DNA of 64,000 bases from Pyrenula massariospora (taxonomy: Eukaryota; Ascomycota; Eurotiomycetes; Pyrenulales; Pyrenulaceae). The position numbers were made by a program, and so were the translations under genes. Below the pieces are notes generated by a model. The model had not been told where the DNA came from, made no database searches, and saw nothing but the letters and a program-made list of their open reading frames with translations. The stretch spans positions 620,001 through 684,000 of the forward strand of contig JAGFMI010000011.1 in the NCBI GenBank assembly GCA_021030905.1, given 5' to 3'. Of the stretch, positions 35,761 to 46,634 are shown in pieces; positions within the stretch are counted from its first letter, which is position 1; every line of letters begins with the position of its first letter.

Positions 35761-37337
35761 GACAACGCATTGGAGATGACACCTTTCAAATCGTAATATC
35801 GTCAAGAAATGGTACCAAGCCGCATAAAGCACCCATTTGCCTTCAGGCGCGAAGGAGAATTTGCGCTTTGCGGCCTTGACAACGGCTTTGACTTTCAGAC
35901 GATAAGGAGATTGTCAACCCTGCAAATACTCCGCTATTCAATGTGACAAAGGTTGAGAAGGTATGGCCAACGGGCGCGATCCCTACCTGACATTTGTCTC
36001 CTTACGAGGCTCATGATCACATAACTTCTCGTATTGGTGACAAGGCAATCTGTTGGAGAGCAGACTCTTGTAGAGAATGAAACCACGGCGGAGCACGCCA
36101 AATGAAGGCCGCCAACATTTGAGATGAGCAACAGTGTTGCGGACGCCGCTGATGGTCAATGAGGCATGTACCGTACAAGGACTCACCGATGTCCACTTGG
36201 AGAAAGGTCTACTTCGTAACGGTGCACTGACGAATTGGGCAAAAGATTTCGGGCAGCTCGTTCCTCGTAAGCCGTAAGCGTGTTGGCCTCATGGGTCATT
36301 GGAGCACAAGGTAGAGCCCTAAGCAAATAGGGAATTAAGGGCAAAGACAAGCTTCTATTTTTCCGGCCTGACGGTCGTTGGTAGCGGGACCTCGCGGTGG
36401 GGGCGTTGTGTCTCAAAAGTTCGTTTGCAACACCCGGTGCCCGAATGAAGTGAGGTGCCGCCTCCAATTTTGCGGCTCTGATCCATTAGAGGTACCATGT
36501 AGATATCTAAAGACATCCATTGTAACCAAGGATACCCAAGTTTTAGTTGCGCAGTTGCACAATGCGTTCAATTTACAGCCCGCAACTTTTGACTAAGCTA
36601 TTCTCTGCTCTGTCTCATCAAGCTCGACACTTTGTTCTTTGCTTCGGCTCGTAGGCTTCACTTGGCCATTTGCATTCGCAATTGCAATCTAGTTCTCCAA
36701 GCAGCACTGATGGAGTCACTGAACTTCTCAGTAGAGGTGGTGCGCAGGCTCACCTCAGCCCATTATGAGACGGCTGGCAACAGATCAAGCTTAAAGAGAG
36801 CATGACGTCGGCGGGACATATGGTGTCAGCTTCAAGGCCTTCTACCACCGCCATATGAAGTCTTTCAGCCGCCTGAGACAGAATCATTTTGATAGCCTAT
36901 GTTATGATTTCATCTACGAGAGCTCGAAGACCGAGATTAGCAAGCTTTTCTCGCCATTATCCAGCTTTAATGAGAGCTTGGTGCATTTTCAGGACTGCGC
37001 ACATCATCTTCACCGGGGCGAGATCTTTAATTAGCTCATTCTCTGATCTATAAAACAGTTTACGCCTAAAGTGCTAAGGAAGCATCATCGACCTTGCCTT
37101 AGGTGGAATGTGCGTGTTATCAGGTCGCTGTTCGATTCAAACTCTAGGAATTGCTGACCTTCAAATGCGTGGTGAAATAAAGCCGAACTTTGAGTGTCCC
37201 GGTCAACTTCTCCCGCCTCTTTTCGCTCTAAAAGACCTGCGGTAAGAGGCTAAAGGCCACTGCCCTAAATGATCTGATAAATATTCTTTAGTGAAAGCTG
37301 GGATGTTTTGTTTGGATGAAAAGTTTCCATGAACTGT

Positions 37338-37442
37338 CCGAGGCTTGGTCTCAAAAGTCACGGCGCATGTAATAATTAGAATTGGCACCCGCCAGGCTCA
37401 TAATCCAGTGTGCCACGAGTTCTGATATCTAGGAAGCCTCGG
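37338..37442 (-). repeat. Palindromic short repeat, copy 2
   Basis: About 105 bases bounded by CCGAGGCTT and its exact reverse complement AAGCCTCGG. The core aligns to the reverse complement of copy 1. Many differences are C to T or G to A transitions (for example GGCGGGTGCC against GGCGGGCGCC), as expected from RIP or cytosine deamination. Confidence 0.7.
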
Positions 37443-37496
37443 TCGGCGTTTGACTGGTGCCAAGAAAGTCGAAGGGGAGACTGTCGATGGCAGGTG

Positions 37497-37582
37497 TCAG
37501 AAGTCCTGGCGGATCTCATTGCTAGCTCTGGCGCCCGCCCGGAGTATGTTGGAGTACGCCATGACCTCTGAGAGCCAGCCTC
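37497..37582 (-). repeat. Palindromic short repeat, copy 3
   Basis: Starts TCAGAAGTCCTGGCGG and ends with CGCCATGACCTCTGAGAG. Its reverse complement aligns to copy 1 almost without gaps, including GGCGGGCGCC at the centre and GAGGCTG at the outer end. It lies 54 bases from copy 2. Confidence 0.7.
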
Positions 37583-37675
37583 GCGTGGACAGTGGATTTC
37601 CTATTGATTCTTCGACACTGTACTCGACAATCTATGTATGTGTGAAATGATCTTTCGACATGCAGTGATGACTCT

Positions 37676-39454
37676 TCACTCCGGATTTCCAATACCAAAA
37701 ATGCTGTTCAAGATTGTGCAACAACTGTCTCGCTTGTGGAAAAGTGTGACTGCATGTCTCTTTGGTGTAGTATCCTGCGAACGTTGACCTTTTAAATTTG
37801 TCTTACAGCTAGTCTCGACGGCCATGGACAACTGACCAAAGTGTAACCACTCAATGCTTGGCATGGCACGGGCGTATTTGCCCGCTTGTCTGAGCATGAA
37901 TCTCCGATGGCTCTTCTCCCAGGCGCGCTCATTCTTCTCTGGATCTAGAGGGCCATCGGGGAGGAAACGGTACTCGTAGTATAATTCGATGGCATTGTTT
38001 GAATTATCCCGCCGATAACCATCTCTAGTAAATGCGAGTCTCTTCAAGGCGGGCATGTTGCATAGACGCTTCCTCATGCTGCGATGTTCGACGCGCCAGG
38101 TCACTGGAAAATGAAGCTGTTCTCCAGCGCTCAGACACAGCTGCTGGAGCGAAGTAATAGACGAGATTGTTACAAGCGCATGGACTGGGATCAACGATCC
38201 TGGCCAGCAGAGGGAAAGGGATCCAAGCCCGGAGAAAGACGTTGCTAAGCTAGGGAGAAGTAGGGTCTCAAGGAAGTCGTTGGATCTTGGCCAGGAAAAG
38301 TCGAGCTTGGTAAGTTGCGGGTTCGCGACAATGAAATTAGTCAATGATTCGGGTTCTTCCCTCTCCTTCCATGCAAATGCTGTCAGTGATGGTATGTGCC
38401 CCCGCGTTCCAAGAAAGGATTCGCTCGCCAGGCTGTTACAAAGATCGAATCTCAGCTTGGAGAGGCTGTCAGGAACAAGATGCTCGAATATTGAACTGTG
38501 AGAGAGAGTGTGATCACTTAAAATTAGCTCCTTTAATTTTGGGAAGGGAGGCATGGGCGGCGATTCCGTCGAGAATGTATGAGGGGTTTTGTCGATGGAG
38601 CTGAGGGCGTTCCATCTTAGCTTTTCCAATGATGAAGCACATAGTCTTAAGATGCTGTTGCAAAGTGCCGAGCTCCGCGGGCCTTTCGAAGAAAAAGTTC
38701 CCGGAAAAAATTCAATTTCGAGGCTCCGTAATGGCCATTTGTGATCCCAGGGCACATCAAGCGCGAATTCGTCGTATAAAGGCATTGACTTAAACCTCAA
38801 ATGGCGCAAATTTGACGAAGCTAGCGAAGAGAAAAAAGATTGGTCTAACGTCATTTTATCTTCCCAATGTAGGCTTTCAATGTTGGGTAGAGCAATACGA
38901 TCACCGAGCAAAGCTGATATGGTACCTAAGTATGTATTAAAATACATGCGATTAATTTTTGGAATCTTTCCCTTAACCGCACTGCTGTCTAGGTCGATCA
39001 GCTCCTGAGAGAGATCAATGCCGAAATATGTTGGGAGCCAACGCCCGTTATTCGCCACCGTCACATGACGGATACAGCTTCCCAATGATGAATTCAGAGG
39101 TGACCAGCTATTCTTCTTTCTTTGTTTTTGTTCTGCACTCAGAAGGTCGAGAAGTTCAAATGCACACGGGCTAAAGTCTAGGAAAACATTGGAAAATTGC
39201 ACCGATCGAGCGAGCTGCCGACAATCGCTATTTACTAACGCAAGCGCGGGTAAATCCTGGTAGGGGATGCATCTAAGAATCATAGCCATAATCTCCGCGG
39301 GAAGTTTGAGAAGTGTAGACCGTGAAGAAGGAGCCTTGCCTTGGAGAAGGGTACTGAGCGAGAGTGGCAGAGGAGATGTCGTCTTGCTTCTAAAGTCATC
39401 TTCCGTTATCCGCGACGTGAAAATGCAAAGGTCCACTACGTTCCGGCCGATCAT
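37676..39454 (-). CDS. F-box protein with LRR-like C-terminal region
   Basis: Single exon, 592 residues from the ATG at 39454. The F-box spans about residues 45-90: LLKLPAEIMAMILRCIPYQDL then LALVNSDCRQLARS. Beyond it are many leucine-spaced segments (for example LRHLRFKSMPL, LKELILSDHTL, LTKLDFSW, LGSLSLCWPG) consistent with degenerate leucine-rich repeats. F-box proteins recruit substrates to SCF ubiquitin ligases; the target is unknown. The last 60 residues, after a helical EKSHRRFMLRQAGKYARAMPSIEWLHFG segment, are polar. An open frame extends a few codons upstream but without ATG. Confidence 0.82.
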   Translation of the reverse strand: MIGRNVVDLCIFTSRITEDDFRSKTTSPLPLSLSTLLQGKAPSSRSTLLKLPAEIMAMILRCIPYQDLPALALVNSDCRQLARSVQFSNVFLDFSPCAFELLDLLSAEQKQRKKNSWSPLNSSLGSCIRHVTVANNGRWLPTYFGIDLSQELIDLDSSAVKGKIPKINRMYFNTYLGTISALLGDRIALPNIESLHWEDKMTLDQSFFSSLASSNLRHLRFKSMPLYDEFALDVPWDHKWPLRSLEIEFFPGTFSSKGPRSSALCNSILRLCASSLEKLRWNALSSIDKTPHTFSTESPPMPPFPKLKELILSDHTLSHSSIFEHLVPDSLSKLRFDLCNSLASESFLGTRGHIPSLTAFAWKEREEPESLTNFIVANPQLTKLDFSWPRSNDFLETLLLPSLATSFSGLGSLSLCWPGSLIPVHALVTISSITSLQQLCLSAGEQLHFPVTWRVEHRSMRKRLCNMPALKRLAFTRDGYRRDNSNNAIELYYEYRFLPDGPLDPEKNERAWEKSHRRFMLRQAGKYARAMPSIEWLHFGQLSMAVETSCKTNLKGQRSQDTTPKRHAVTLFHKRDSCCTILNSIFGIGNPE

Positions 39455-40204
39455 TGTGACCCAATTAACCACTGCGATGCATTGCAGTGCTTTGTCGTAG
39501 CAGCTGCAGTAGTACCGGTGTTACTGGATGATTCTTTCGTGACAGTCTGTGCAATTGCGGCGTCAAGTTGGGTCAATATTTCAGAGCTTTCCAAATCCGA
39601 CATCGAAGAAAAGGTTCAAGAACAAAGATAATGGTTCAAAGCTGTTGAAACAGTTTTTTCATGAGCTGAACTCGGAATGAATTCATCCAAAGCAGCCGTA
39701 GAATCACGCAACATCGTCTAAGGGACGTACCTCAAAAATGAGTCTCCATTAACAGCCAGGGATTTTCCCAGAAGTCCAATCGACAGAGATTCTGTTTCAT
39801 CAAAGGCAAGCGGCATTGCAGACCATTATTTTGTCATATTTGGCCCAAGCATAATCTTTAGACTTACCTATCGAGGTTATGGGCGTGAGATGGCAAACAA
39901 TCTTATCGATTTCAGTTTCTCACGTCGGAACATTGTTGTTCCATACAACGCGGGCATTAAGGCATCTTATGTCCGAAGGCGACCTAATGAGTGCATTTGT
40001 CATTTCTTGAATTCTTGGACTCCATTTGCGGCGTCGCAAACAACTTGTGATTTACGTTGTAAATCCAGACTTATGAAAACTCACATTAGCATCTTTCAGA
40101 TTCGCTTCCAGATTACAGAATATACTGTCAGTTACCTTGCAAGTCTTTGGCTGTTGCGTGCCGGGCTCACCACTGTCCAAAATCTTTTATACTCGGCTTG
40201 AATT
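39455..40204. promoter_or_regulatory. Divergent promoter region, F-box / CFD1
   Basis: 750 bases between divergent starts. No gene seen; no specific site claimed. Confidence 0.45.
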
Positions 40205-41176
40205 ATGTCCCCCACGCTTCCCCCAAATGTTTTGCTGATCCTATCCGGAAAAGGTGGGGTTGGAAAGTCCAGCGTCACGATACAGCTTGCTTTGTCGCTG
40301 ACCTCCTTGGGACACAATGTTGGAATCCTTGACGTAGATCTTACGGGGCCGTCTATACCTCGCATGCTAGGTCTGGAAAGCGCTAAAGTTACTTCTACAG
40401 TAGGCGGCTGGAAACCTGTAGAGGTATATTCTTCATCATCTTCCCGTTCGAGCGGAAATTCAACCAATGGAGACTCTACAAATGGCGCCCAACATGACCT
40501 TTCCGAACATCCAACCACAAATGGCCATGGAGTCGCCTCTAGATCCCACGGCGCTCTCCACGCACTCTCCTTAGCCTTTCTACTCCCATCCCGCTCCAGC
40601 GCGGTGGTCTGGCGAGGCCCTAAAAAGACGGCCATGATCCGCCAGTTTATCTCTGATGCGGTCTGGCCCGCGGATCTGGACTATCTGCTCATCGATACCC
40701 CGCCCGGAACCTCTGACGAACATATCAGCCTTGTTGAAGAGATGCACAAGCTTGTCGACAGCGTTCCACAAGCCATCAATGGCCACGCGGAAAGAGCGCC
40801 GGGCCGGCTGAGAGGTGCGGTGGTCGTCACGACTCCTCAAGCGGTTGCCACAAGCGACGTGAGGAAGGAGTTGAATTTCTGTGTCACTACGCAAGTCCCA
40901 GTGCTAGGTGTGCTGGAGAATATGGCTGGCTATGTATGCCCGTGCTGTGGAGAAGTGAGCAACATCTTCAGCAAGGGCGGGGGAGAAGTGATGGCTCAAG
41001 AGACAAATGTGGAGTTTCTCGGGCGGGTACCGATCGATACTACCCTCGAAGGCGTCCTAGAAGGCCAAAAGCGGGAGGAAGGTGGCGAGAAGATTTTGAT
41101 TGCGAGATACGTAGAAGGATGCCGCTCTGCAACAACCTTTGAGACCATCGCAAGGAGAGTGGTGGAGAAAGTGTAA
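40205..41176 (+). CDS. CFD1: Cytosolic Fe-S cluster assembly factor CFD1
   Basis: Single exon, 323 residues. P-loop scaffold ATPase of the cytosolic iron-sulfur assembly (CIA) pathway, partner of NBP35. Deviant Walker [10 protein letters not shown] at residues 15-23, switch region [24 protein letters not shown] motif near 162, TTPQAVA, and the bridging-cluster cysteines CPCC near 245. It lacks the N-terminal ferredoxin-like Cys motif of NBP35, which fixes the choice of CFD1. Residues about 77-115 form a Ser/Asn/Thr-rich insertion between GGWKPVEV and [10 protein letters not shown] that is longer than in most members I know. The [12 protein letters not shown] segment follows as usual. Confidence 0.93.
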   Translation: MSPTLPPNVLLILSGKGGVGKSSVTIQLALSLTSLGHNVGILDVDLTGPSIPRMLGLESAKVTSTVGGWKPVEVYSSSSSRSSGNSTNGDSTNGAQHDLSEHPTTNGHGVASRSHGALHALSLAFLLPSRSSAVVWRGPKKTAMIRQFISDAVWPADLDYLLIDTPPGTSDEHISLVEEMHKLVDSVPQAINGHAERAPGRLRGAVVVTTPQAVATSDVRKELNFCVTTQVPVLGVLENMAGYVCPCCGEVSNIFSKGGGEVMAQETNVEFLGRVPIDTTLEGVLEGQKREEGGEKILIARYVEGCRSATTFETIARRVVEKV

Positions 41177-42019
41177 AGCAGCAGCTGAGCAAAGCTTTTT
41201 TTGGAAGATGAACGCTAATAGACTGCCCCGACAACCTTCAATGTCGGATAAAGCTACTTTGTAGTATGGTTGATGACACGGGCAGCTGGCCCAAGTTCTT
41301 CCTCTTCATCGACATCCGCACCTCACAACACCAGCGCCGACTATTTCTGATCCGAGTTGCAGAGCCCGCTACACTTGTTGTAAAGCGAACACATCCGACA
41401 AGGACCGCCTAAATTCCTGATATCTGACTGCTATTTTCTACGGGCTCAGGCTGCGGCTACCGATTCTCCCCGCTCTGGCTGCAAAGTCGCCTCTCTTCTT
41501 GATATCCGAAGAGTCCCTTCTCAGACTGCGCAACGACTCATGAAGACGGGGTTGTGGCAAGAGCAGGACTCATGCGGGGGTGGAGTCGTTCAATACGTGT
41601 CAGCGATACCGAGAAACCTCGAGGCGAGGAAGAGGAAGCATAAAGATACTCTCATGAAGAAGATCGCAAACTGAGCGGCACGTTACTCTAATACCTGCAT
41701 AACATGGTCAAGCACGAAGTTTTATCAAGCCTAGTTGGCTACTCTGAAATACTCAAGAAATACCGAAACATTCTCATTCTGACGATGATGATATGCAGTC
41801 TCCGACCCTTCGCAAGGCCTTGGGTATAATGCTCCCCATCCAACCAATCTATCTATCCCTACCCAACCCTCAGTTCCCCTCCCAACTCCAAACCACCAAA
41901 AAACGGCCTCTCTTTCAAACCCGACCAATTCAATATTTTAGACACTCATATGTAGACACGTATCGTTGTTGTTTCTCTGAGCCCCTCGATGACTCCCACT
42001 CCCGTCACCCACAACCTAC
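41177..42019. other. Convergent intergenic region
   Basis: 843 bases between the CFD1 stop and the stop of the small secreted gene. No supported feature. Confidence 0.5.
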
Positions 42020-42355
42020 CTACCTACCCTTAACCGCCCCCCAAAACTCACTCTCCACCGCCCTCGGCGCCACAAACCCTTCCCCATCATCCCCACCGTC
42101 TAACCTCGGGGCAATGCCCCCGGGCACCTCCCATTCTGCCCTCGCCTCCCTCTTCTCCTCCTCCGAAGTTCCCGGGGCGCGCTTCTGGATCTTGTCCGCG
42201 GCGGCGGGATCCATGTAGTCGACGCCCCGGGGGTTAACCGCTGGGGCGGGGGCGGCGGCGAGGTGGAAGTTGGAGTGGTGGGCGGGGGCGGGGAGGGCGA
42301 GGGAGAGGGTGAGGGTGAAGGCGAGCGCGATTAGGAGGGTGAGGGTGGAGTGCAT
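42020..42355 (-). CDS. Small secreted protein with dibasic sites
   Basis: Single exon, 111 residues. A strong signal peptide (MHSTLTLLIALAFTLTLSLA, cut likely after LPAPA) is followed by a low-complexity polar region with KR dibasic sites (IQKR, EEEKR) that the Kex2 protease could cut. No cysteines are seen in the mature part, which argues against a typical disulfide-rich effector. No family recognised. GC-rich codon use and several overlapping frames in this region make the call moderate. Confidence 0.5.
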   Translation of the reverse strand: MHSTLTLLIALAFTLTLSLALPAPAHHSNFHLAAAPAPAVNPRGVDYMDPAAADKIQKRAPGTSEEEKREARAEWEVPGGIAPRLDGGDDGEGFVAPRAVESEFWGAVKGR

Positions 42356-43937
42356 TGTTTTGTTTGGTTTGGTTTTGTTGAGGGTGGAGTGGGAGGGGGT
42401 GTTGGAGGAAGGAGAGATACGTGTTTGGATTTGGAAGGATGGTGGTTGAGAAGCTGTGGTGGTGGTGATGTGGTGTCGTTGGATGACGGTGCGTCGTGTT
42501 GGCCGAGAGACTCGAGCTCAGTGTCGTAACTTGGAGTTGACGGCTCAATGGTCCTGACCAGAGAGAGGGAGAGGATCCTGCCCGACAGCGCAATTCTAGA
42601 CAGTCTCGTAGTCGGACTTTCAGACCTCCAGCCCGGTTAATCTCCCGAGATGCAAAGCAAAACAGAAAACGAGACCCCTCAAGACATTTAAAGACAGAAG
42701 ACAGACCCAGACAAAAAACCAATCCAAGGAAAGAAGAAAAAAACCAACGCTTATATTTGCGTCACGCCGCCCGAGGCCAGCCTAACACAGCCATCCAACA
42801 CCCTAGCAGTGGTCCAAAATCCGAAATACCTACTTAGCGGTACCTGCCAGCTTCACATGCGACCCCACCAATAGCACCGCGCCGTCTAGCACAGTATCCT
42901 GAGCGGTACAGCACATTCCGCGAAAGCAAATAGTTCCAATGAATCCGAGATATTTCGCCGGCCCGGGAGATTGAGATTGAGCAATGCGGCACATCCACAG
43001 AATAAAATGAATAAATAGAAGCGGATAGAGCCGATCACTTGCTGGCCAGGCTAGATTAGTGGGGGAGAAAGGGTTGGTGGTGTTTGGGGGCGGATGGGCT
43101 GGGGCGGTGCGAGGTGTGAGTCACGTGATGGAAGTGATCTAAGGAGGAGTGATCCAGGAAAGGGAAAGTGAAAGGTTGAAGATTGGGTCGGAGAGCAGAG
43201 GGCTGAATTTGTTGTCGAGGAGGTGGTTGCGAGCTTTTACTGTACAGGGAGATTCTATGATGTGTGTACGGCTTGAATGGTTTGCGGCTGCGTTGGCGGG
43301 GGTAGATCTACCTCCTTGATTGAGATGAGATGGCACCAAGAGATCTATCAGACATGAAAAGGTAGGGTTTGGTTCCTGTACTTGTGGCTTTCTGATAGTG
43401 AACCCATAGCTAGCCTATGTTGTTCTCGAACTAGAATCCCAACCTATCAAGAGTGTCCTAAACCCTACCCTAGCCCTACCAGGGTTGCACAGAACATTCA
43501 TCACTACTAGTGACAACCGCACAAGACGAATTTTCATAGTTCTCTCTAAATGATTGGAGCACGAACTTCATGCCCATAATTGGTGGTAAGTTTGTGAACC
43601 TTCCTCTTGTCTCTGTGGTCGTCCAATCTTTCCAAAAATCCCCTCCTTTTCATCTGAGGTAGTAGCCCTTTCATGTTGAGTAGATGAGACACCCTTCTTG
43701 AAAGCCTTGGCCTATTTATGGGTGCATGCATTGATTGGATAATGATGGAGCTCCTTGGGAGAATTTCTGCTCCGATGCTTTGGTGTGCACCATGCCTCCT
43801 TCAATCCTGCGATAGATCAGGCAGTTTAGACAGACCCTGCTGTCCCGATCCCACTGGACTGCCATGTTGGTTTTTTCGTCTCAACGACTAAGTGTTCGGT
43901 TCAAAATCTCACCCCACGCTAAATATACTGCAATAAT
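42356..43937. other. Intergenic region
   Basis: 1.6 kb. GT/GA-rich upstream of the secreted-protein gene (42360-42480). No supported gene or RNA. Confidence 0.5.
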
Positions 43938-45182
43938 CTAGTCGCTCGCCGTAAACCCATTCTGGCTGTGGTACGTCGATCTTTGTGCCAATATGTCTCT
44001 CAATAAGCTACTAGCTGTTAGGTCTCGGTCATGGACATCTCCTGATTCCCGCTCCCGTCGCAGCCAAGCGAGCAAGCCGCTCCACTGATCCACAGGCAGC
44101 AACTGTTGTAGCCTTTCCAAGAATGCACGCGTCTGATTTTGCGAATACGTTTCTGGAGCGGCTTCGAAGAGGGAAGCTTCTTCGTAGCTGTAAAGAGGAC
44201 GCTCGTAACCGCCTTCGGAGACCAACGGTGGAGAGCGAGCGCCGACACCGTTTGCACTAGGGCTGAGATACGTCTCTGAAAGTACTGCATCCGTCGACAG
44301 TCTTGCCCGAGCTGGTGCGTCTCGGAGCAGAGTTCTGGGATTGGATCGGGTACGAGGTAGATGTGATCGTCGCTCCCGTGCTGAGGTTGTATTTGGACTG
44401 TGTAAGGTAGCTGGCGAAGACGGACTTCGGTGAGAGGCGGGGGATAATGGATATGAGGTGGTTCCGCTCGATCGATGCCGTGTATGGCGTGGAGTAGCTC
44501 TTAGCCTTTCTAGTAAGCTATAAGCACGTGAGCCCGCAATGCTGCCGTCAACCACGCTAGCATCTTCGTCCATAATGATCACATTATCTCCAGCAAGCCG
44601 CTCATTACTAGAGCTTGCTTCTTCAACCGGTAAGAGGGCGCTCTCGCCTGCCATCCTGCCTTGCGCGCGAATCTCTCCCTGCGGAGGCATATGGCTCCCA
44701 TACTCGTTGGCGAGTGTGAACCTGCTTCGTCCCATAATCTCTGCAATCGCGTGGAGAGTCTCCTCAATATCTGGCTGGATTGCGTTCAAAATCCCGTCAA
44801 TGCTAAAATCACTTGCGGGAGGAAGACCACGACGGTCAGACATTTTTGTAGGGCTTGAAGGACTCGGTGTAGAAGCGACACGAGGAGTTGGTTGAGCATG
44901 CGATGAAGCTTCTGCTGAATGAACCCGAACGATAACGGGTTGGGTAGGGAGCGTAGATTGCTGGCTGGCAATTGACCTCGTTGGGCGCCGGAACTGATGA
45001 GGCCGATCTCTTGTAGTAAGCCTGCGAAAGGCAGCCGCTCGATCTGCGTCGATGGCATCTTGCCGAAGAGAGTAGGTAGAAGTTGGCAAAGAACGATTCT
45101 CCCATGATTGATGGGAGCTGTGGCCCAGAATGGACCACGGCGCGCTCACATGCGCGGACGACGTGTCCGATCTGACATCCAT
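43938..45182 (-). CDS. Disordered protein of unknown function
   Basis: Single exon, 414 residues, rich in Ser, Arg, Thr and Pro. Two parts look folded or conserved-like: FSIDGILNAIQPDIEETLHA (about 128-147, continuing as an amphipathic helix) and the C-terminal YSQNQTRAFLERLQQLLPVDQW followed by GLLAWLRRERESG. The middle has many RSxS and SP sites suited to phosphorylation. No domain is recognised. The uninterrupted frame, position between clear genes and a divergent start with COG2 support it being real. A role in signalling or scaffolding would be a guess. Confidence 0.7.
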   Translation of the reverse strand: MDVRSDTSSAHVSAPWSILGHSSHQSWENRSLPTSTYSLRQDAIDADRAAAFRRLTTRDRPHQFRRPTRSIASQQSTLPTQPVIVRVHSAEASSHAQPTPRVASTPSPSSPTKMSDRRGLPPASDFSIDGILNAIQPDIEETLHAIAEIMGRSRFTLANEYGSHMPPQGEIRAQGRMAGESALLPVEEASSSNERLAGDNVIIMDEDASVVDGSIAGSRAYSLLERLRATPRHTRHRSSGTTSYPLSPASHRSPSSPATLHSPNTTSARERRSHLPRTRSNPRTLLRDAPARARLSTDAVLSETYLSPSANGVGARSPPLVSEGGYERPLYSYEEASLFEAAPETYSQNQTRAFLERLQQLLPVDQWSGLLAWLRRERESGDVHDRDLTASSLLRDILAQRSTYHSQNGFTASD

Positions 45183-45669
45183 CTTCAGCTTCTATTATTC
45201 TCCCAAGTATATGTGGGAGGCTAAAGGAATGAGCCGAGCTGCAGTGGTTGCAACAGTATCTGATGTGGTGGTGTAGCAGAGGGAAGATCGTCAATTCGCC
45301 TGCATGTTCGGGTAGAGCAGTCGAGGCGCTGATTTGGCTGCGGGCAAGGGCTGCATCCTGTCTGAAACTGATTGCAGCACCTACGGTGTCCGTTGCAGAG
45401 TCCTCAGGCGATGGAGAGATGCAGAAGATGAGTTGTCAAGCAGCTAGTGGAGTCCGCGTTAAAGAGCGTCTTAGCCGCGGCCGAGCAGGCGTCGAGGGTG
45501 TGGGGAGTTTTGCCGAAAGCAGGGACCAGGTCGCACGAACCGCTCCTCGACAATTCCACGGTTGGGTGCGAACCACGTGGAGTCTCATTCACCGCGTCTC
45601 GCCTCATGTTCTGATGCATGCTTCGGACAGCATGCGTGGTTTCGAGAGTCCCCTTACTCCCGTCGCAAG
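45183..45669. promoter_or_regulatory. Divergent promoter region, disordered-protein gene / COG2
   Basis: 487 bases between two divergent ATGs. Nothing specific recognised. Confidence 0.45.
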
Positions 45670-46579
45670 ATGAGCCGGTTCTACGTACGGCGGCCAACCC
45701 AGTGCCCAATGTGTAGCTGATACCTGGCAGTTCGCGGGCTCTGACGACGAGGGCTCGGAATTCGATGCAAACGACTCAAGCTTGCCGTTTCCCAAGCCGA
45801 TCTCCCGCTCAGCTTTTCTTGCCCCGGATTTCGATCCTGGCACCTTCCTGGCCAGCCTGTCAGATCGCCATCAGACCCTTGAAGACCTCCGGACGGAGCT
45901 GCGAGATCTCAGCGCGTCGCTGAATAGGGAGCTGATAGACCTGGTCAATTCAAACTACCAGGATTTTCTGTCTCTCGGGACTACACTAAGAGGTGGAGAA
46001 GAGAAGGTCGAGGAAGTAAGAGTGGGTCTGCTGGGGTTCCAGCGGGACCTGGGTATGGTTCGAGACAAAGTCGAGAAGAGGCGCCAGGATGTTGCTGTAC
46101 TGTTGAAAGAGAAGCGAGCTCTGCAACATGAAATTACTGGGGGTCAACGGCTGCTGGGAATAAGTGATCGCATCACTGGGCTTGAGGAGAAGCTGATGAT
46201 TGGGGGCGGGATTGACAGATCTGCGAAGAATCCCGATGCTGCTCAGACTTTACACGAGTGTTCAGACTCCGAAGAGGCTCAGGCTGATTTTGATAGCTTG
46301 GATGAGAGCAGTGGGGAAGAAGATGCTGGGGAGACGGCATTGTACCTTCGAAAATGCCGGCACCGCGTCGAACAATATCTCCTAATCATGTCTCTGATAC
46401 AGGGTAGGGAGGAGAATCCATATCTAGCAAGCGAGAGGAGTCGGGTTGAAAAAATTAGATCGACGCTCTTACTGGATCTCGGTAACTCGTTGAAGCAGGC
46501 AAGGGGTGTCAACCGATCAGAAGAGCACGAGAAAGTGATCCTGGATATGTACATGATGCTGGGCGAGAATATCGAATAA
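45670..46579 (+). CDS. COG2: Conserved oligomeric Golgi complex subunit 2
   Basis: Tethering-complex subunit for intra-Golgi retrograde vesicles. Exons 45670-45684 and 45731-46579 give 287 residues: a five-codon first exon (MSRFY) joined by a 46-base intron to FAGSDDEGSEF. The COG2 N-terminal signature is clear: FLAPDFDPGTFLASL, RHQTLEDLRTELRDLSASLNRE, LVNSNYQDFLSLGTTLRGGE. A coiled coil follows (about 100-150), then an acidic stretch and a final helical segment with RKCRHRVEQYLLI. The short length matches ascomycete COG2, which lacks the long C-terminal part of animal forms. The gene ends 55 bases from the convergent MRPL1 stop. Confidence 0.88.
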
Positions 46580-46634
46580 ATCTAAAACGCCAACGGCGAA
46601 ACCGATACTGTGAAGACATCCTATCGATTCGATG

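Larger units (their letters stand above)
35761..37675. other. Long intergenic region with two palindromic repeats
   Basis: 1.9 kb without a supported gene. It contains repeat copies 2 and 3 close together (37338-37582) and, at about 36405-36480, a weaker stretch beginning GTGTCTCAAAAGTTCG that may be a degraded fourth copy. Confidence 0.5.

Noticed and set aside
37100-37150. Possible tRNA B box (GTTCGATTC)
   Set aside because: No matching A box or cloverleaf arms upstream.
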